From the IMG/VR virus record IMGVR_UViG_3300035698_002427, positions 1 to 57,376 of that record: a DNA stretch of 57,376 bases. One strand, written 5' to 3'. Below, piece after piece: positions 14,895 through 23,281 of this stretch. Position numbers and translations under genes: made by a program. The notes beneath the pieces were generated by a model that searched no databases, was not told the DNA's origin, and worked only from the letters and a program-made list of their open reading frames with translations. This stretch comes from a virus. Within the stretch, counting starts at the first letter, position 1. Every line of letters begins with the position of its first letter.

Positions 14895-16466
14895 ATGACC
14901 AGCGCCGAGAATAAGTTTTCATTTGATTATTTTACAAAAAGACAAGAACTTTTAGAGATGGCGGGGGGTAGAACAAATCCCCTCGTCCACCTTGGGGAAC
15001 ACGGCAAACAAGCTAATGACCTATTTGCCTCAGTTGGAAGCACCATGAAATATGGTGGCACTAAATCAGATGGACAAAAAGTCCCCGGGCTGGGAGGACT
15101 TAGACATGTAAATCGACAATTGAGATTCTTCATCTTTGCGATGACAAAAATGGACGAGACTCCCGAAGGGACCGACATCCTATCCGACAAAGAGTCTAGT
15201 AAAAGTATACAATCTACTGCCGCAAGCATTCTGGGAATCCCATACGAAGGATGGACAAAGAAATACATAAATTCAGATAAATTATATAGAGCCGCCATAT
15301 TGAAAGGAGTGGACGGAGAATATAAAGACTATATAATGTCTCCAGAATTCAACAAGAAAGTTAGGGACACAGACAATGTCCTAGATTTTGCCGAGCAAAA
15401 TAGATTCACAGACCATCAATCATATCGAGGTCGTCAAAATAGAGAAGATAAATATGGAATGTCGGGAAAAGACATCGACTCAGCCGAAACGAAGTTTGGA
15501 CTCACAGACGCCATTACAGCTATAAACAAAGCCCAAGGCTATCGGAATTTGAAAAAAACTCTCAAATCTAAAAAAGAAACACCAACCGCAACAAACCATA
15601 ACAATTACATAGACAACCTAAATCTAATATTAGATTCTTTGGAGATCCTACAACACAATTCAAAAACGATAAAAAAATTCGTTAATGCTCGTTTGAACTC
15701 CTACCCCAACCCCGATGTCCGGGAAGTCACTAAAAATGCAATCAAAGATTTACATGATGAATATCCACAGATGGATATTCAAACTATCGTAGACTTATAT
15801 GGATCAGATACAAGTATCTATAATATGCTGCATAAATCATATTCTTCCCTCGAATCTCAAGGTATAGATTTGAATATATTCAATAAAAGAATAGAAAAAT
15901 TTAAACAAGCAAACGCATCCAATAAAACATATGTAAAATTAATCGACTATTTCTTACAAGAAATGAAAGATCTACAATCATCTTATAATGAGGTTCCAGA
16001 GCAATATGATGCAGATATAGATCCCTTATCTGGATATGATAAAGATCTCATTGAGCAACATATTCCAGACCCGGAGAGCCTTGAACAATTCAAACGATAC
16101 GCAGACATAAAAAGAATTAGAAATAATAACACGCAAGAAGGAAAAGAAGAACGGCTATATAGCAAAGAACTACAAAATGCCGCAGATACATTTTTAATTC
16201 CGAGAATGGAAAAACAAATACAGGAAATGGAACAAATTGCCCAAGAGTTAAGATCTGAAATTGGTAAACATCCCACAGATCAACCAAAAGAACCTGAACA
16301 AGCTCCACCATCTGATCCATTTGCAGACATTGAAGAGTCGTACACTCTATCATATATGAGCGAACAGGTCGAAAAAGACAGATTAAACAAACCTCTGGGC
16401 GATTTCGTGGATCGAGGCTTTAAAAAAGTTACAAATTATGCCCAATGGATGTGGTTAAACCGCTAA
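14895..16466 (+). CDS. large putative internal head protein with capsid-targeting-like leader
   Basis: 523 residues from ATG 14895. The leader runs to RQELLE|MAGGR, giving an L-x-E site at residue 21. Residues 22-90 are paralogous to the preceding gene. The remainder is long, helical and highly charged (coiled-coil-like around 360-460), with a Pro-rich stretch near 465. The size is unusual for an internal protein, so an ejected effector or structural core protein is possible. The last 12 bp overlap the convergent methyltransferase gene. Confidence 0.6.
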   Translation: MTSAENKFSFDYFTKRQELLEMAGGRTNPLVHLGEHGKQANDLFASVGSTMKYGGTKSDGQKVPGLGGLRHVNRQLRFFIFAMTKMDETPEGTDILSDKESSKSIQSTAASILGIPYEGWTKKYINSDKLYRAAILKGVDGEYKDYIMSPEFNKKVRDTDNVLDFAEQNRFTDHQSYRGRQNREDKYGMSGKDIDSAETKFGLTDAITAINKAQGYRNLKKTLKSKKETPTATNHNNYIDNLNLILDSLEILQHNSKTIKKFVNARLNSYPNPDVREVTKNAIKDLHDEYPQMDIQTIVDLYGSDTSIYNMLHKSYSSLESQGIDLNIFNKRIEKFKQANASNKTYVKLIDYFLQEMKDLQSSYNEVPEQYDADIDPLSGYDKDLIEQHIPDPESLEQFKRYADIKRIRNNNTQEGKEERLYSKELQNAADTFLIPRMEKQIQEMEQIAQELRSEIGKHPTDQPKEPEQAPPSDPFADIEESYTLSYMSEQVEKDRLNKPLGDFVDRGFKKVTNYAQWMWLNR

Positions 16467-17198
16467 CACACGCTGTTTTCCAATTGCATAATACTCTGGG
16501 TCCTTTTCGATCCCAATGAAGAGTCTTTTTGTGTTTTTACATGCTACTCCGCATGACGCAGAGCCATAACAAACATCTAACACGGTGTCTCCCTCCAAAG
16601 TATAAGTTTTGATCAAGTATTCCATCAAACCTACGGGCTTTTGGGTAGGATGATATCGAATATTGCCTTTATTTGCCTCGAAGAACCCCTCTATGATGCT
16701 CACTGGGTTTTTTTCAGTGTATGTGAACACTTTGGAGTCGTTATCGACATAATTTCCAGTCCCACCCTTAGAATTCTTAACAACATTCCAACTTTTAACA
16801 GGTTTATCTCGGGGCGTCATGATAGGATAATAATTATGCTTGTAATTTTTAGCAAATATTATGATATTTTCATGTCTTCGCATCGGTTGTTGCTTTGCAC
16901 GATGCATTCCCTTTGGAATCCGTTTATCCCAGATCCATTCGTATCTAAACCAGTCCACATTCGATAGAACCAGTTCGGAAGTGAACGGATGTTGTCCTGT
17001 CATTGCGACAACACCGTCCTCTTTTAACACTCTCTCCAATTCTGGCCAAAGTTTAGATAAATCTATGTTTTTATCCCAATCGTATCGATAATTTTGATCA
17101 TATGGTAGATCAGTGCAGATAAAATCTACAGAATCCGTTGGAATATTGGGCAATTCCACTAAACAATCGCCCAATATAAACTGATGATCAGAATCCAT
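16455..17198 (-). CDS. DNA methyltransferase (amino-type, N6-adenine/N4-cytosine)
   Basis: 247 residues. The catalytic motif TDLPYDQN (residues 31-38, D-L-P-Y in place of D-P-P-Y) comes before the SAM-binding motif VLDVCYGSASCGVAC (about 212-226). This order is that of beta-class amino methyltransferases. HPTQKPVGLMEYLI is the usual preceding segment. No restriction enzyme is adjacent, so it is probably an orphan enzyme protecting or marking phage DNA. ATG 17198 overlaps the UvsX stop (TAATG). The target sequence is unknown. Confidence 0.85.
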   Translation of the reverse strand: MDSDHQFILGDCLVELPNIPTDSVDFICTDLPYDQNYRYDWDKNIDLSKLWPELERVLKEDGVVAMTGQHPFTSELVLSNVDWFRYEWIWDKRIPKGMHRAKQQPMRRHENIIIFAKNYKHNYYPIMTPRDKPVKSWNVVKNSKGGTGNYVDNDSKVFTYTEKNPVSIIEGFFEANKGNIRYHPTQKPVGLMEYLIKTYTLEGDTVLDVCYGSASCGVACKNTKRLFIGIEKDPEYYAIGKQRVLAV

Positions 17199-18391
17199 TA
17201 GTCCTCTTTAGTTTCTTCTTCCTCCATACCATCCAACGTGTCTGAAACTTTTTGCTTCAAAGCCTTGAGTTTATCCAATGGCGTTTCGACATCCATCGCT
17301 TCGTCTAAATCGTCATCAGCTTCCTCCTCGCTGGAGTAGGGCCATTCTTTTTGGATTCGTGCTTCCAATTGTGGAAGCAACTTCGCCCAGACCGCCTCGT
17401 CTTTTCGCCAATTCTTATAATATCCAAGAGAATTACCATCAGAATCTTTATAGGTCCTGCCGTCCAATACGACGATATCAAATCCTCGCATGAATAACAA
17501 GAGCCCATAATATTTGTCAAGCCCCGTGGAGAATGACAAATACAATTCAGCTTCCAGAAATTGTTTGATGAATCGATTTTTAACTGTCAAACATCGAAGA
17601 ACAACACCAGAGAAGTTCTTCTGTCCAACGGTCAGCGTATTATCCACGGTCTTGCCCTCGTCATCTTTCATTGGCTTCCTTGCCAATTGAACAGTGAGGG
17701 ATGGTTTAAAGACTGCTCCTTCGCCTCCCGGCATGTTCTTAACTAGTGATGGATACATTGCCGAAGGATCGCTATAAACCTCATTTGTCACAACCACAGT
17801 TGTTTTTGATAGCTTACACCAATTAACACAAGTCTTCAGAAAGTTCTTGATTGATTTCGCAAAAGTTCCCATGTCGGCAGCAGAAGACCCTTTGGACATT
17901 CTCGATTCCCCGAGTTCTGTTTCCATATTTGCAATGGAGTCTACCAAAATAACGAACTTCCCCATCTTGGACGGGTCTTTAGCAACAGCTTCAAGGAATG
18001 TTTTGATCGCATTTCGAGTATTCTCAACCGTTGTGGTCGTGATATACTTGACTTTAGTTGGATCAATTCCAAATCCCCTTGCACCCTCCGCATCAATGGC
18101 ATTCTCCGAGTCAAAAACTACTACAAACTTTCCAGATTTCTGAGCATTCGCAATGATCTTTTGAACGAAAAAGGTCTTTCCCGTTCCACTCGGTCCTGCA
18201 AATTGCGTCACTCTTCCAACGGGAATACCCTTATACAAAGAACCCGAAACAATCGCATTCAGAGCAAGAGAGCCCGTATCGATCCAATCGTCCACATTTG
18301 ATAGAGTGGAGTCGCTTAGATATGAAGAGTATGGATTGACATCATCAATCACATCCATCAATTTGAAATAACTTTTATCGTCGTTTGCCAT
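17198..18391 (-). CDS. uvsX: RecA-like recombinase UvsX
   Basis: 397 residues (T4 UvsX 391). Walker A is GPSGTGKT (about 66-73). VVVFDSENAID, the Walker B-like FVILVDSIANM and VVVTNEVYSD follow in RecA order. The C-terminus is acidic. It forms filaments on ssDNA and, with UvsY (30028-30426) and gp32, drives strand invasion and recombination-dependent replication. TAAATC (18403-18398), a late-box variant, lies 6 nt before the ATG. Confidence 0.92.
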   Translation of the reverse strand: MANDDKSYFKLMDVIDDVNPYSSYLSDSTLSNVDDWIDTGSLALNAIVSGSLYKGIPVGRVTQFAGPSGTGKTFFVQKIIANAQKSGKFVVVFDSENAIDAEGARGFGIDPTKVKYITTTTVENTRNAIKTFLEAVAKDPSKMGKFVILVDSIANMETELGESRMSKGSSAADMGTFAKSIKNFLKTCVNWCKLSKTTVVVTNEVYSDPSAMYPSLVKNMPGGEGAVFKPSLTVQLARKPMKDDEGKTVDNTLTVGQKNFSGVVLRCLTVKNRFIKQFLEAELYLSFSTGLDKYYGLLLFMRGFDIVVLDGRTYKDSDGNSLGYYKNWRKDEAVWAKLLPQLEARIQKEWPYSSEEEADDDLDEAMDVETPLDKLKALKQKVSDTLDGMEEEETKED

Positions 18392-18454
18392 ATTATAGAT
18401 TTATATGTTCGTTTATCTCTTCGCTATTGACAATCAGACCCGCCAGACTGGTAA

Positions 18455-18721
18455 TCACATCGTGTAATCTTCGACCCAATTCAGTTGTACCGATGGGATT
18501 TTTTTATCCTCACTATTAGAGTTACTAGGCATCTGGCTGAGAATAGGCTTCAATCGCAAATTGCGTCTCCGTTGACTCTCACCCAACTCTAATACTAGAG
18601 ATTGAAGGACTGACACACACTCGAATATTTCACCCTCGGGCACAGCCTCGCACGGTCTATCAAAATCATTCGGGTTACCACACCCACAATCATCACGACA
18701 ACTACTCTTATTATGTCCCAT
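18455..18721 (-). CDS. small Cys-rich hypothetical protein
   Basis: 88 residues. A Cys cluster at the N-terminus (CRDDCGCGNPNDFDRPC) could bind metal. The rest is polar, with an RRRNLR stretch. Not recognised. It starts 5 nt after the stop of the gene upstream. About 60 nt of spacer with no clear feature separate it from UvsX. Confidence 0.45.
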   Translation of the reverse strand: MGHNKSSCRDDCGCGNPNDFDRPCEAVPEGEIFECVSVLQSLVLELGESQRRRNLRLKPILSQMPSNSNSEDKKIPSVQLNWVEDYTM

Positions 18722-18726
18722 ATAAC

Positions 18727-19077
18727 TTAGAGGTCGTTGATCGAAACTACCTTCGGATTTGAGGGGACCTCTTCTTTGGCAGGAGGGGGAGTATTAAGAC
18801 CTTCATACTGCTTGATAACATTGGCATCAAGCGTCACATTCGACGTAGTGATCGCGCTCTTACAATAAGTCCACGCATTCGCATCCCGAGTTTCCTTGTC
18901 GAGAAACTCAAAGAAGAAAAGAGGATATGTGTTGACTGAGAACTGACCACCCTCCGTAACTTGAACATGGACAATAACTGGATTGTCCAGGGTTAGATGG
19001 GTGTCAGTTTCTTCTTGCTTAACTCCGATAATGGTCCGACCGATCTGATCGATAATTGCTGTGTATTCTTTATTCAT
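18727..19077 (-). CDS. hypothetical protein, small beta-rich N-terminal domain
   Basis: 116 residues. GRTIIGVKQEETDTHLTLDNPVIVHVQ followed by TYPLFFFEFLD suggests a compact beta-barrel of the Sm-like type, with a helical and Pro-rich tail. Similar small proteins occur in T4-like cyanophages without known function. The Sm-like suggestion is from pattern only. Confidence 0.5.
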   Translation of the reverse strand: MNKEYTAIIDQIGRTIIGVKQEETDTHLTLDNPVIVHVQVTEGGQFSVNTYPLFFFEFLDKETRDANAWTYCKSAITTSNVTLDANVIKQYEGLNTPPPAKEEVPSNPKVVSINDL

Positions 19078-19083
19078 GTCCCT

Positions 19084-19524
19084 TTAATTTACCACAACTT
19101 CTCCAGAAGTCAAGGTCTCTTTGATATCATTTACGAGTTTAGTGTAATTTCTTGCACCATGATTGGCGGGCTTGGCTTTCAGATAAATGAAATCCATTGT
19201 GTTTTTCAATGCTGCCATAACTCTCGCCTGGTCTGGATCATAAGCTTCCGTTGGGATCTCGGGAGTTCCCATAAGAAAAGACTTGACAGTTGACAACTCT
19301 AATGTTTTTACCGTGACCTTTGGATTGGTGTCTTCTGGTTCCGCTTCGGCCTTCTTTTCCATCTCGGCCCTAAGTCCGAAAATGTCTTGTCGAAGTTCTT
19401 CCATCTTCGGGTTGGCGAATGGTCCATTGTCCCATCCGGCAAATGCCGTGCGAAACTTGTCTATTGCCATATCTTCGGCGTCATTTAGTCCACTATTGTA
19501 TGCTGTTTGTATTTGTTCGTTCAT
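19084..19524 (-). CDS. hypothetical protein
   Basis: 146 residues from ATG 19524, just after the stop of the upstream frame-disrupted gene. An upstream in-frame extension to 19578 would overlap that gene and is not needed. It is helical and charged, with a KAEAEPEDTNPK linker near residue 65. Not recognised. In the same minus-strand operon. Confidence 0.45.
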   Translation of the reverse strand: MNEQIQTAYNSGLNDAEDMAIDKFRTAFAGWDNGPFANPKMEELRQDIFGLRAEMEKKAEAEPEDTNPKVTVKTLELSTVKSFLMGTPEIPTEAYDPDQARVMAALKNTMDFIYLKAKPANHGARNYTKLVNDIKETLTSGEVVVN

Positions 19525-19526
19525 AA

Positions 19527-19822
19527 CTAATTTTTCTTTACTATGGTTACTACCATTAAATCTGCGGGAATATCCCAATCCGTGACCTGGGTAAACATCA
19601 AATCACACATTGGAACAATAAGATATCGTTCCATGTTCAATCCAGTGACAATTTCAACGTGTGATGGCCTTTGACCGTACAGTTTCTGCCATTTTGCCAG
19701 ATGGGTCTTTATGGTATATGATATAGCATTCAGGCGTTCTTGCCACCCCCCCCACCCCCCTTATACCTTCGACCTTCGACCTCTTCTTGGTCTAAGACGA
19801 AACACATATTTTGTTTATTCAT
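19527..19822 (-). pseudogene. hypothetical gene with a frame change at a G6-T-G8 tract
   Basis: From ATG 19822 the frame gives MNKQNMCFVLDQEEVEGRR..., then a Gly run, and stops after about 30 codons. From the G-tract at about 19746-19760 another frame stays open to TAG 19527-19529 with a convincing protein (WQERLNAISYTIKTHLAKWQ ... YLIVPMCDLMFTQVTDW). A -1 shift, or one more G, would give one 98-residue protein with a Gly5-Trp joint. It could be a sequencing error in the homopolymer, slippage or a contingency tract. It lies 7 nt after the polymerase stop. Confidence 0.6.
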
Positions 19823-19828
19823 AATTTT

Positions 19829-22405
19829 TTAACTGAAAAAGTCCTCCAGTTCAATCTTCACATTCTCGTTTGGTTTACGCAATTTCCAATTTACAGAATT
19901 GTAGAATACGTCCATTGCGTTATATAGTAATTTACCAAACATCTTCTCATAGTCAACCTCAAAAACCTCAGAAAATTCAATTGGAAACTTATTTTTATAT
20001 CCGATGACATCAATCCCATACTTATTGGGGGCGACCACATAGACCTTCTTCACTTTATCCCCACCTTTAAGGTATTCATACTTATGAGAAAGTTTCAATT
20101 CATCCAACATCATATTGTGTAAATACGCGGCCTTGACATGATTTGGAACTGCGGGTCGTCCTCTTGGCACTTCAAATCCAGAACATCTCTTTGCGTGTTT
20201 ATCATAGTCCGTCATTGTGCAATTTTGATAAATGGACTCGACGCCAAGACCTTTGAAGATATCATATGCCAACATGAACTTCTCATTTGTCTCGGCCATC
20301 GACTTTGACATGACCATAGTTTCAATAATGTCCTTCACATAAGGTTTCAAAACTTTGGGCATCGTTGTCTTACGAACGGCCACGCCCTTATATTTAAATT
20401 CGTCCTTTGGAATCCCCTCATCGTCTAAAATATGAACGACATAATTCTTACCACTGACAAAAACAACACTATCACAGATCGCCTCTCGCTTAAATACAAA
20501 TCTTGGATCACTACTGAGTAATGATTTCCTCGCCCATGTATTCATGTTGTCATTAAGATAATTTTCGAATACATCACAGAGGTTGAAGAACCCATCCGAT
20601 ATTTTTTTACCGTCCATTAGTTCAATTCCAACATCGTCGAAAAGCTTCAAATCCAAATAAATACTGTCCGTATCGTTATATATCAAAGCATTCTGACACT
20701 TAGAAATCAAGACGGGATATTTTTCCTCAATGAACTTCTTAAAGATCTCATTACTCTTTTTAATAACCGCTTGGCCAGTAAGGGTAACAGAACTGCCAAT
20801 GTCATCATCCCCAAGCGGAGCATATTTATTCGCAGTGTATCCATAGGTCGAGTTCAATGTAATCTTATATGCATTTTGAATGATGTCATACTTCTTGGCT
20901 TCTGCATTGAGACTTGCGATCTCACCCGCTGTCATAACATCCACATTTATTGCCCTCTTTGCCTTTAACATAAGATTTTTCATCTCTTTGCGTTTAGCAT
21001 AAAGGAAGTCCAGAAACTCTGGAAAGATGCCCATCTTCTTCTGGGAAAATAAGAACTGTGCCTTCGTCAAACATGCCTGTTCTTCTTTCAGGAATTTTGC
21101 ATAGTTTTCCGGCGTTAGAGAATACATTCTTCCAGAAACATGATAAATGTTATACATATCCCCAACTTTCTCAAGTCTACCAATTTTTGTCTCCGGAGAA
21201 AGATTTAGGGATATCATAACACTCGGATACAGGGAATTGGCGTCAAAGCTGACAACATTTTCAGAGAATCCCAATTTGGGCTCTGCAACATATCCGCCGG
21301 GAATCTTATCATGATTCACGGGTCGAATAAATGTTGGAATCTTTTCGTTCCGATATCTCGCTCTAATTGCAACTGCGCCATTCACCACAGGAAGCGTATT
21401 GACCGCATGTTCCAGGTCACACAGCCCAAGATATGCAAGGAATCTTAGAAGATCAATATACTTAAGTTTCTCGTCCAAGTGTACAATCAAGGCAACGTCT
21501 TGTAAATTATATGCAACATAAGAATCCCAATCGTCTCGGGCCAGATCCCAAAGAGATCCGTCATAAGATAATTTGCGATCTCCTAATTCTACGTCGGCTA
21601 TATAATCCAACTTATAGGATTCTTGGGGGTCGAGAGAAAACTTCTTATAGAGAACCAAATAATCTAATGATGCAATACCTTGAATCACATATTCTTTTGA
21701 AGGCATTCCAAATTTTCCGGTCTTATTGACCTTCTCATAAATCCTACCCATCGGAGACAATTCATCGGCCCATTCTTTTCCAAGCTGGAATGTGATACGA
21801 TTTATAATATAAGGAATATCAAATCCCGCACTATTCCACCCCACTAAACAGTCCGGGTAATCAGAAGAGAAATGCTTAATAAATTTCTTCAATAGATCTT
21901 CTTCAGATTTACAATGATAATATCTCACATTCTCCGCATCTGGTAGGTATGCCTTCAAACCAAATACCGTGTAAATTTTATCCAAGGAATCGTAACAGGT
22001 CAAAAGATTGATAACGTTCTCCGGAAACTCGGGATCTGGAAATTTTGCTTCGGGTCCAGCGGGACATTCAATATCAACCACCATAATTTTCAGAGGATGT
22101 TGTGCGAAATCCTCATCCCCACAAGAATGATAATAATTATCGACCAAAAATTGTTGATATGGTGGGATATTTTCAAAGATCCTCTTGACTCCGCTCTCCT
22201 TGACAAACTTATTCCGATCCCAGAGAGTATTAAACTCCCGAATTTTCAACTTGGTCCCATAAATGGAAGTGTCTGTTCCAGCCTTATTCTCCAAATAGAG
22301 ATAAGGTTTAAAAGGCAATTCCTGAAAAACCCTATCACCATCGGCGTCCCAGGTCCACAAGTGAATTGCTCTATCCTTATTCGAGTATACGCAATTTCTA
22401 TACAT
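19829..22405 (-). CDS. 43: family B DNA polymerase with proofreading exonuclease (T4 gp43-like)
   Basis: 858 residues (T4 898). Exonuclease motifs: VVDIECPAG (about 110), VGWNSAGFDIPYI (about 186) and YNLQDVALI. Polymerase motifs: DANSLYPSVM (A, about 387), KITLNSTYGY (B, about 515) and YNDTDSIYLD (C, about 575). All catalytic acids are present, and the C-terminus ends in a hydrophobic clamp-binding-like LEDFFS. The start now lies 2 nt after a GIY-YIG nuclease gene; an older 5' end of the same gene survives at 23202-23246. Confidence 0.95.
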   Translation of the reverse strand: MYRNCVYSNKDRAIHLWTWDADGDRVFQELPFKPYLYLENKAGTDTSIYGTKLKIREFNTLWDRNKFVKESGVKRIFENIPPYQQFLVDNYYHSCGDEDFAQHPLKIMVVDIECPAGPEAKFPDPEFPENVINLLTCYDSLDKIYTVFGLKAYLPDAENVRYYHCKSEEDLLKKFIKHFSSDYPDCLVGWNSAGFDIPYIINRITFQLGKEWADELSPMGRIYEKVNKTGKFGMPSKEYVIQGIASLDYLVLYKKFSLDPQESYKLDYIADVELGDRKLSYDGSLWDLARDDWDSYVAYNLQDVALIVHLDEKLKYIDLLRFLAYLGLCDLEHAVNTLPVVNGAVAIRARYRNEKIPTFIRPVNHDKIPGGYVAEPKLGFSENVVSFDANSLYPSVMISLNLSPETKIGRLEKVGDMYNIYHVSGRMYSLTPENYAKFLKEEQACLTKAQFLFSQKKMGIFPEFLDFLYAKRKEMKNLMLKAKRAINVDVMTAGEIASLNAEAKKYDIIQNAYKITLNSTYGYTANKYAPLGDDDIGSSVTLTGQAVIKKSNEIFKKFIEEKYPVLISKCQNALIYNDTDSIYLDLKLFDDVGIELMDGKKISDGFFNLCDVFENYLNDNMNTWARKSLLSSDPRFVFKREAICDSVVFVSGKNYVVHILDDEGIPKDEFKYKGVAVRKTTMPKVLKPYVKDIIETMVMSKSMAETNEKFMLAYDIFKGLGVESIYQNCTMTDYDKHAKRCSGFEVPRGRPAVPNHVKAAYLHNMMLDELKLSHKYEYLKGGDKVKKVYVVAPNKYGIDVIGYKNKFPIEFSEVFEVDYEKMFGKLLYNAMDVFYNSVNWKLRKPNENVKIELEDFFS

Positions 22406-22407
22406 AA

Positions 22408-23190
22408 TTATTTACTTTTGTTTTCTAAAAGCTGTTTTTTTATTAAATTGGTCTGCTTTATCTTTTGTTTTGTCTCCTCAGACATTGGTTTTCTTTTTTT
22501 CCCTAATTTAGCCTGTCTCATTTTTTCTATTGTTTCTTTTGTAAATGGCCTTCTGGCGATCCCCAATTTAGCCAAGCTCAAGTTTTTTTTATGTTCTTCT
22601 GAAAATGATATACCTAATTTACATTGTCTCATTTTATCTTTTGTTTCGTCTGTATGCTTCAAATGCAACTGTCTCCGTTTTTCTTTATATTTCTCAGACC
22701 TCGGGGTTCTCATTTTAATTTTTGTAGCTTCCGAATGCGATCTCCCAAGTTGGGAGATGCTCATCTTTTTTCTAGTTTCTTCTGTTGGGTGCTTCCCCAA
22801 TCTAGATAAACTCATTTTTCTTTTCGTGTCATCGGAGTGCTTCGATCCAGTCCTATCCGTAGAATATCCACACCCATTGTATCCTTTAAGTTTGTTGGTT
22901 GAATCGAACATTTTTATATAAAATGCTTCTCTTTCAAGAAGAGTATTATTATCTTTAGTCTTATCAAAATCTTTAACCATTTCTAATATTTCAACACTAA
23001 AAGCGTTCCACCCATACTTTATTATAGCGTTTTCAAAATAACATCTACCTATAGTATTTTTCTCACAATTTCTGTGCCGATTTAATCGAACATGAATATT
23101 AATCGCTTTCCCGATATACACTTTGTCACTATAAATACAAGTCAATTTATAGATTCCCGCAGCTTTCGGATATTTGTCTTCTGTCTTCAT
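22408..23190 (-). CDS. GIY-YIG homing endonuclease with NUMOD3 repeats, inserted at the polymerase 5' end
   Basis: 260 residues. The GIY-YIG domain is GIYKLTCIYSDKVYIGKA (residues 12-29), R at about 35 and E at about 96. It is followed by about seven NUMOD3-type DNA-binding repeats (S-x-E-T-K-x-K-M-x-x-x-x-L-G). It sits between the polymerase gene and that gene's former promoter and start. It has its own late-type box. It is a typical free-standing homing gene of the seg class. Confidence 0.88.
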   Translation of the reverse strand: MKTEDKYPKAAGIYKLTCIYSDKVYIGKAINIHVRLNRHRNCEKNTIGRCYFENAIIKYGWNAFSVEILEMVKDFDKTKDNNTLLEREAFYIKMFDSTNKLKGYNGCGYSTDRTGSKHSDDTKRKMSLSRLGKHPTEETRKKMSISQLGRSHSEATKIKMRTPRSEKYKEKRRQLHLKHTDETKDKMRQCKLGISFSEEHKKNLSLAKLGIARRPFTKETIEKMRQAKLGKKRKPMSEETKQKIKQTNLIKKQLLENKSK

Positions 23191-23195
23191 TCATA

Positions 23196-23201
23196 TATTT
23201 A
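23196..23201 (-). promoter_or_regulatory. late-type box TAAATA, 5 nt before ATG 23190
   Basis: Minus strand: TTAAATA, 5 nt, ATG of the GIY-YIG gene. Its TAA is also the stop that ends the polymerase remnant. Confidence 0.6.
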
Positions 23202-23246
23202 ATGGATGGACTTTGTCTTGTTGTTATAAACACAATTTCTATACAC
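23202..23246 (-). pseudogene. remnant of the original DNA polymerase 5' end
   Basis: From GTG 23246 the minus strand reads VYRNCVYNNKTKSIH then TAA. The intact polymerase starts MYRNCVYSNKDRAIH. Ten of 15 residues agree, yet many codons differ at silent positions. So the two are diverged copies, not a recent exact duplication. A good promoter with the usual spacing precedes the GTG. Confidence 0.75.
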
Positions 23247-23252
23247 GCCCCA

Positions 23253-23280
23253 ACCTTACCACAGAAGCCCCGATTGTCAA
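23253..23280 (-). promoter_or_regulatory. ancestral polymerase promoter, leaderless geometry
   Basis: Minus strand: TTGACA (23280-23275), 16 bp, TAAGGT (23258-23253), 6 nt, GTG 23246. It is now separated from the intact polymerase gene by the GIY-YIG insertion. Confidence 0.65.
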
Positions 23281-23281
23281 G

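Noticed and set aside
16455-17198. Restriction-modification system
   Set aside because: Only a methyltransferase is present; flanking genes are UvsX and an internal-protein-like gene, with no endonuclease candidate.
22397-22414. TAAATA 3 nt before the polymerase ATG as a dedicated late promoter
   Set aside because: Spacing is shorter than all other cases and the box is formed by the nuclease's last codons; possible but not supported well enough to list.
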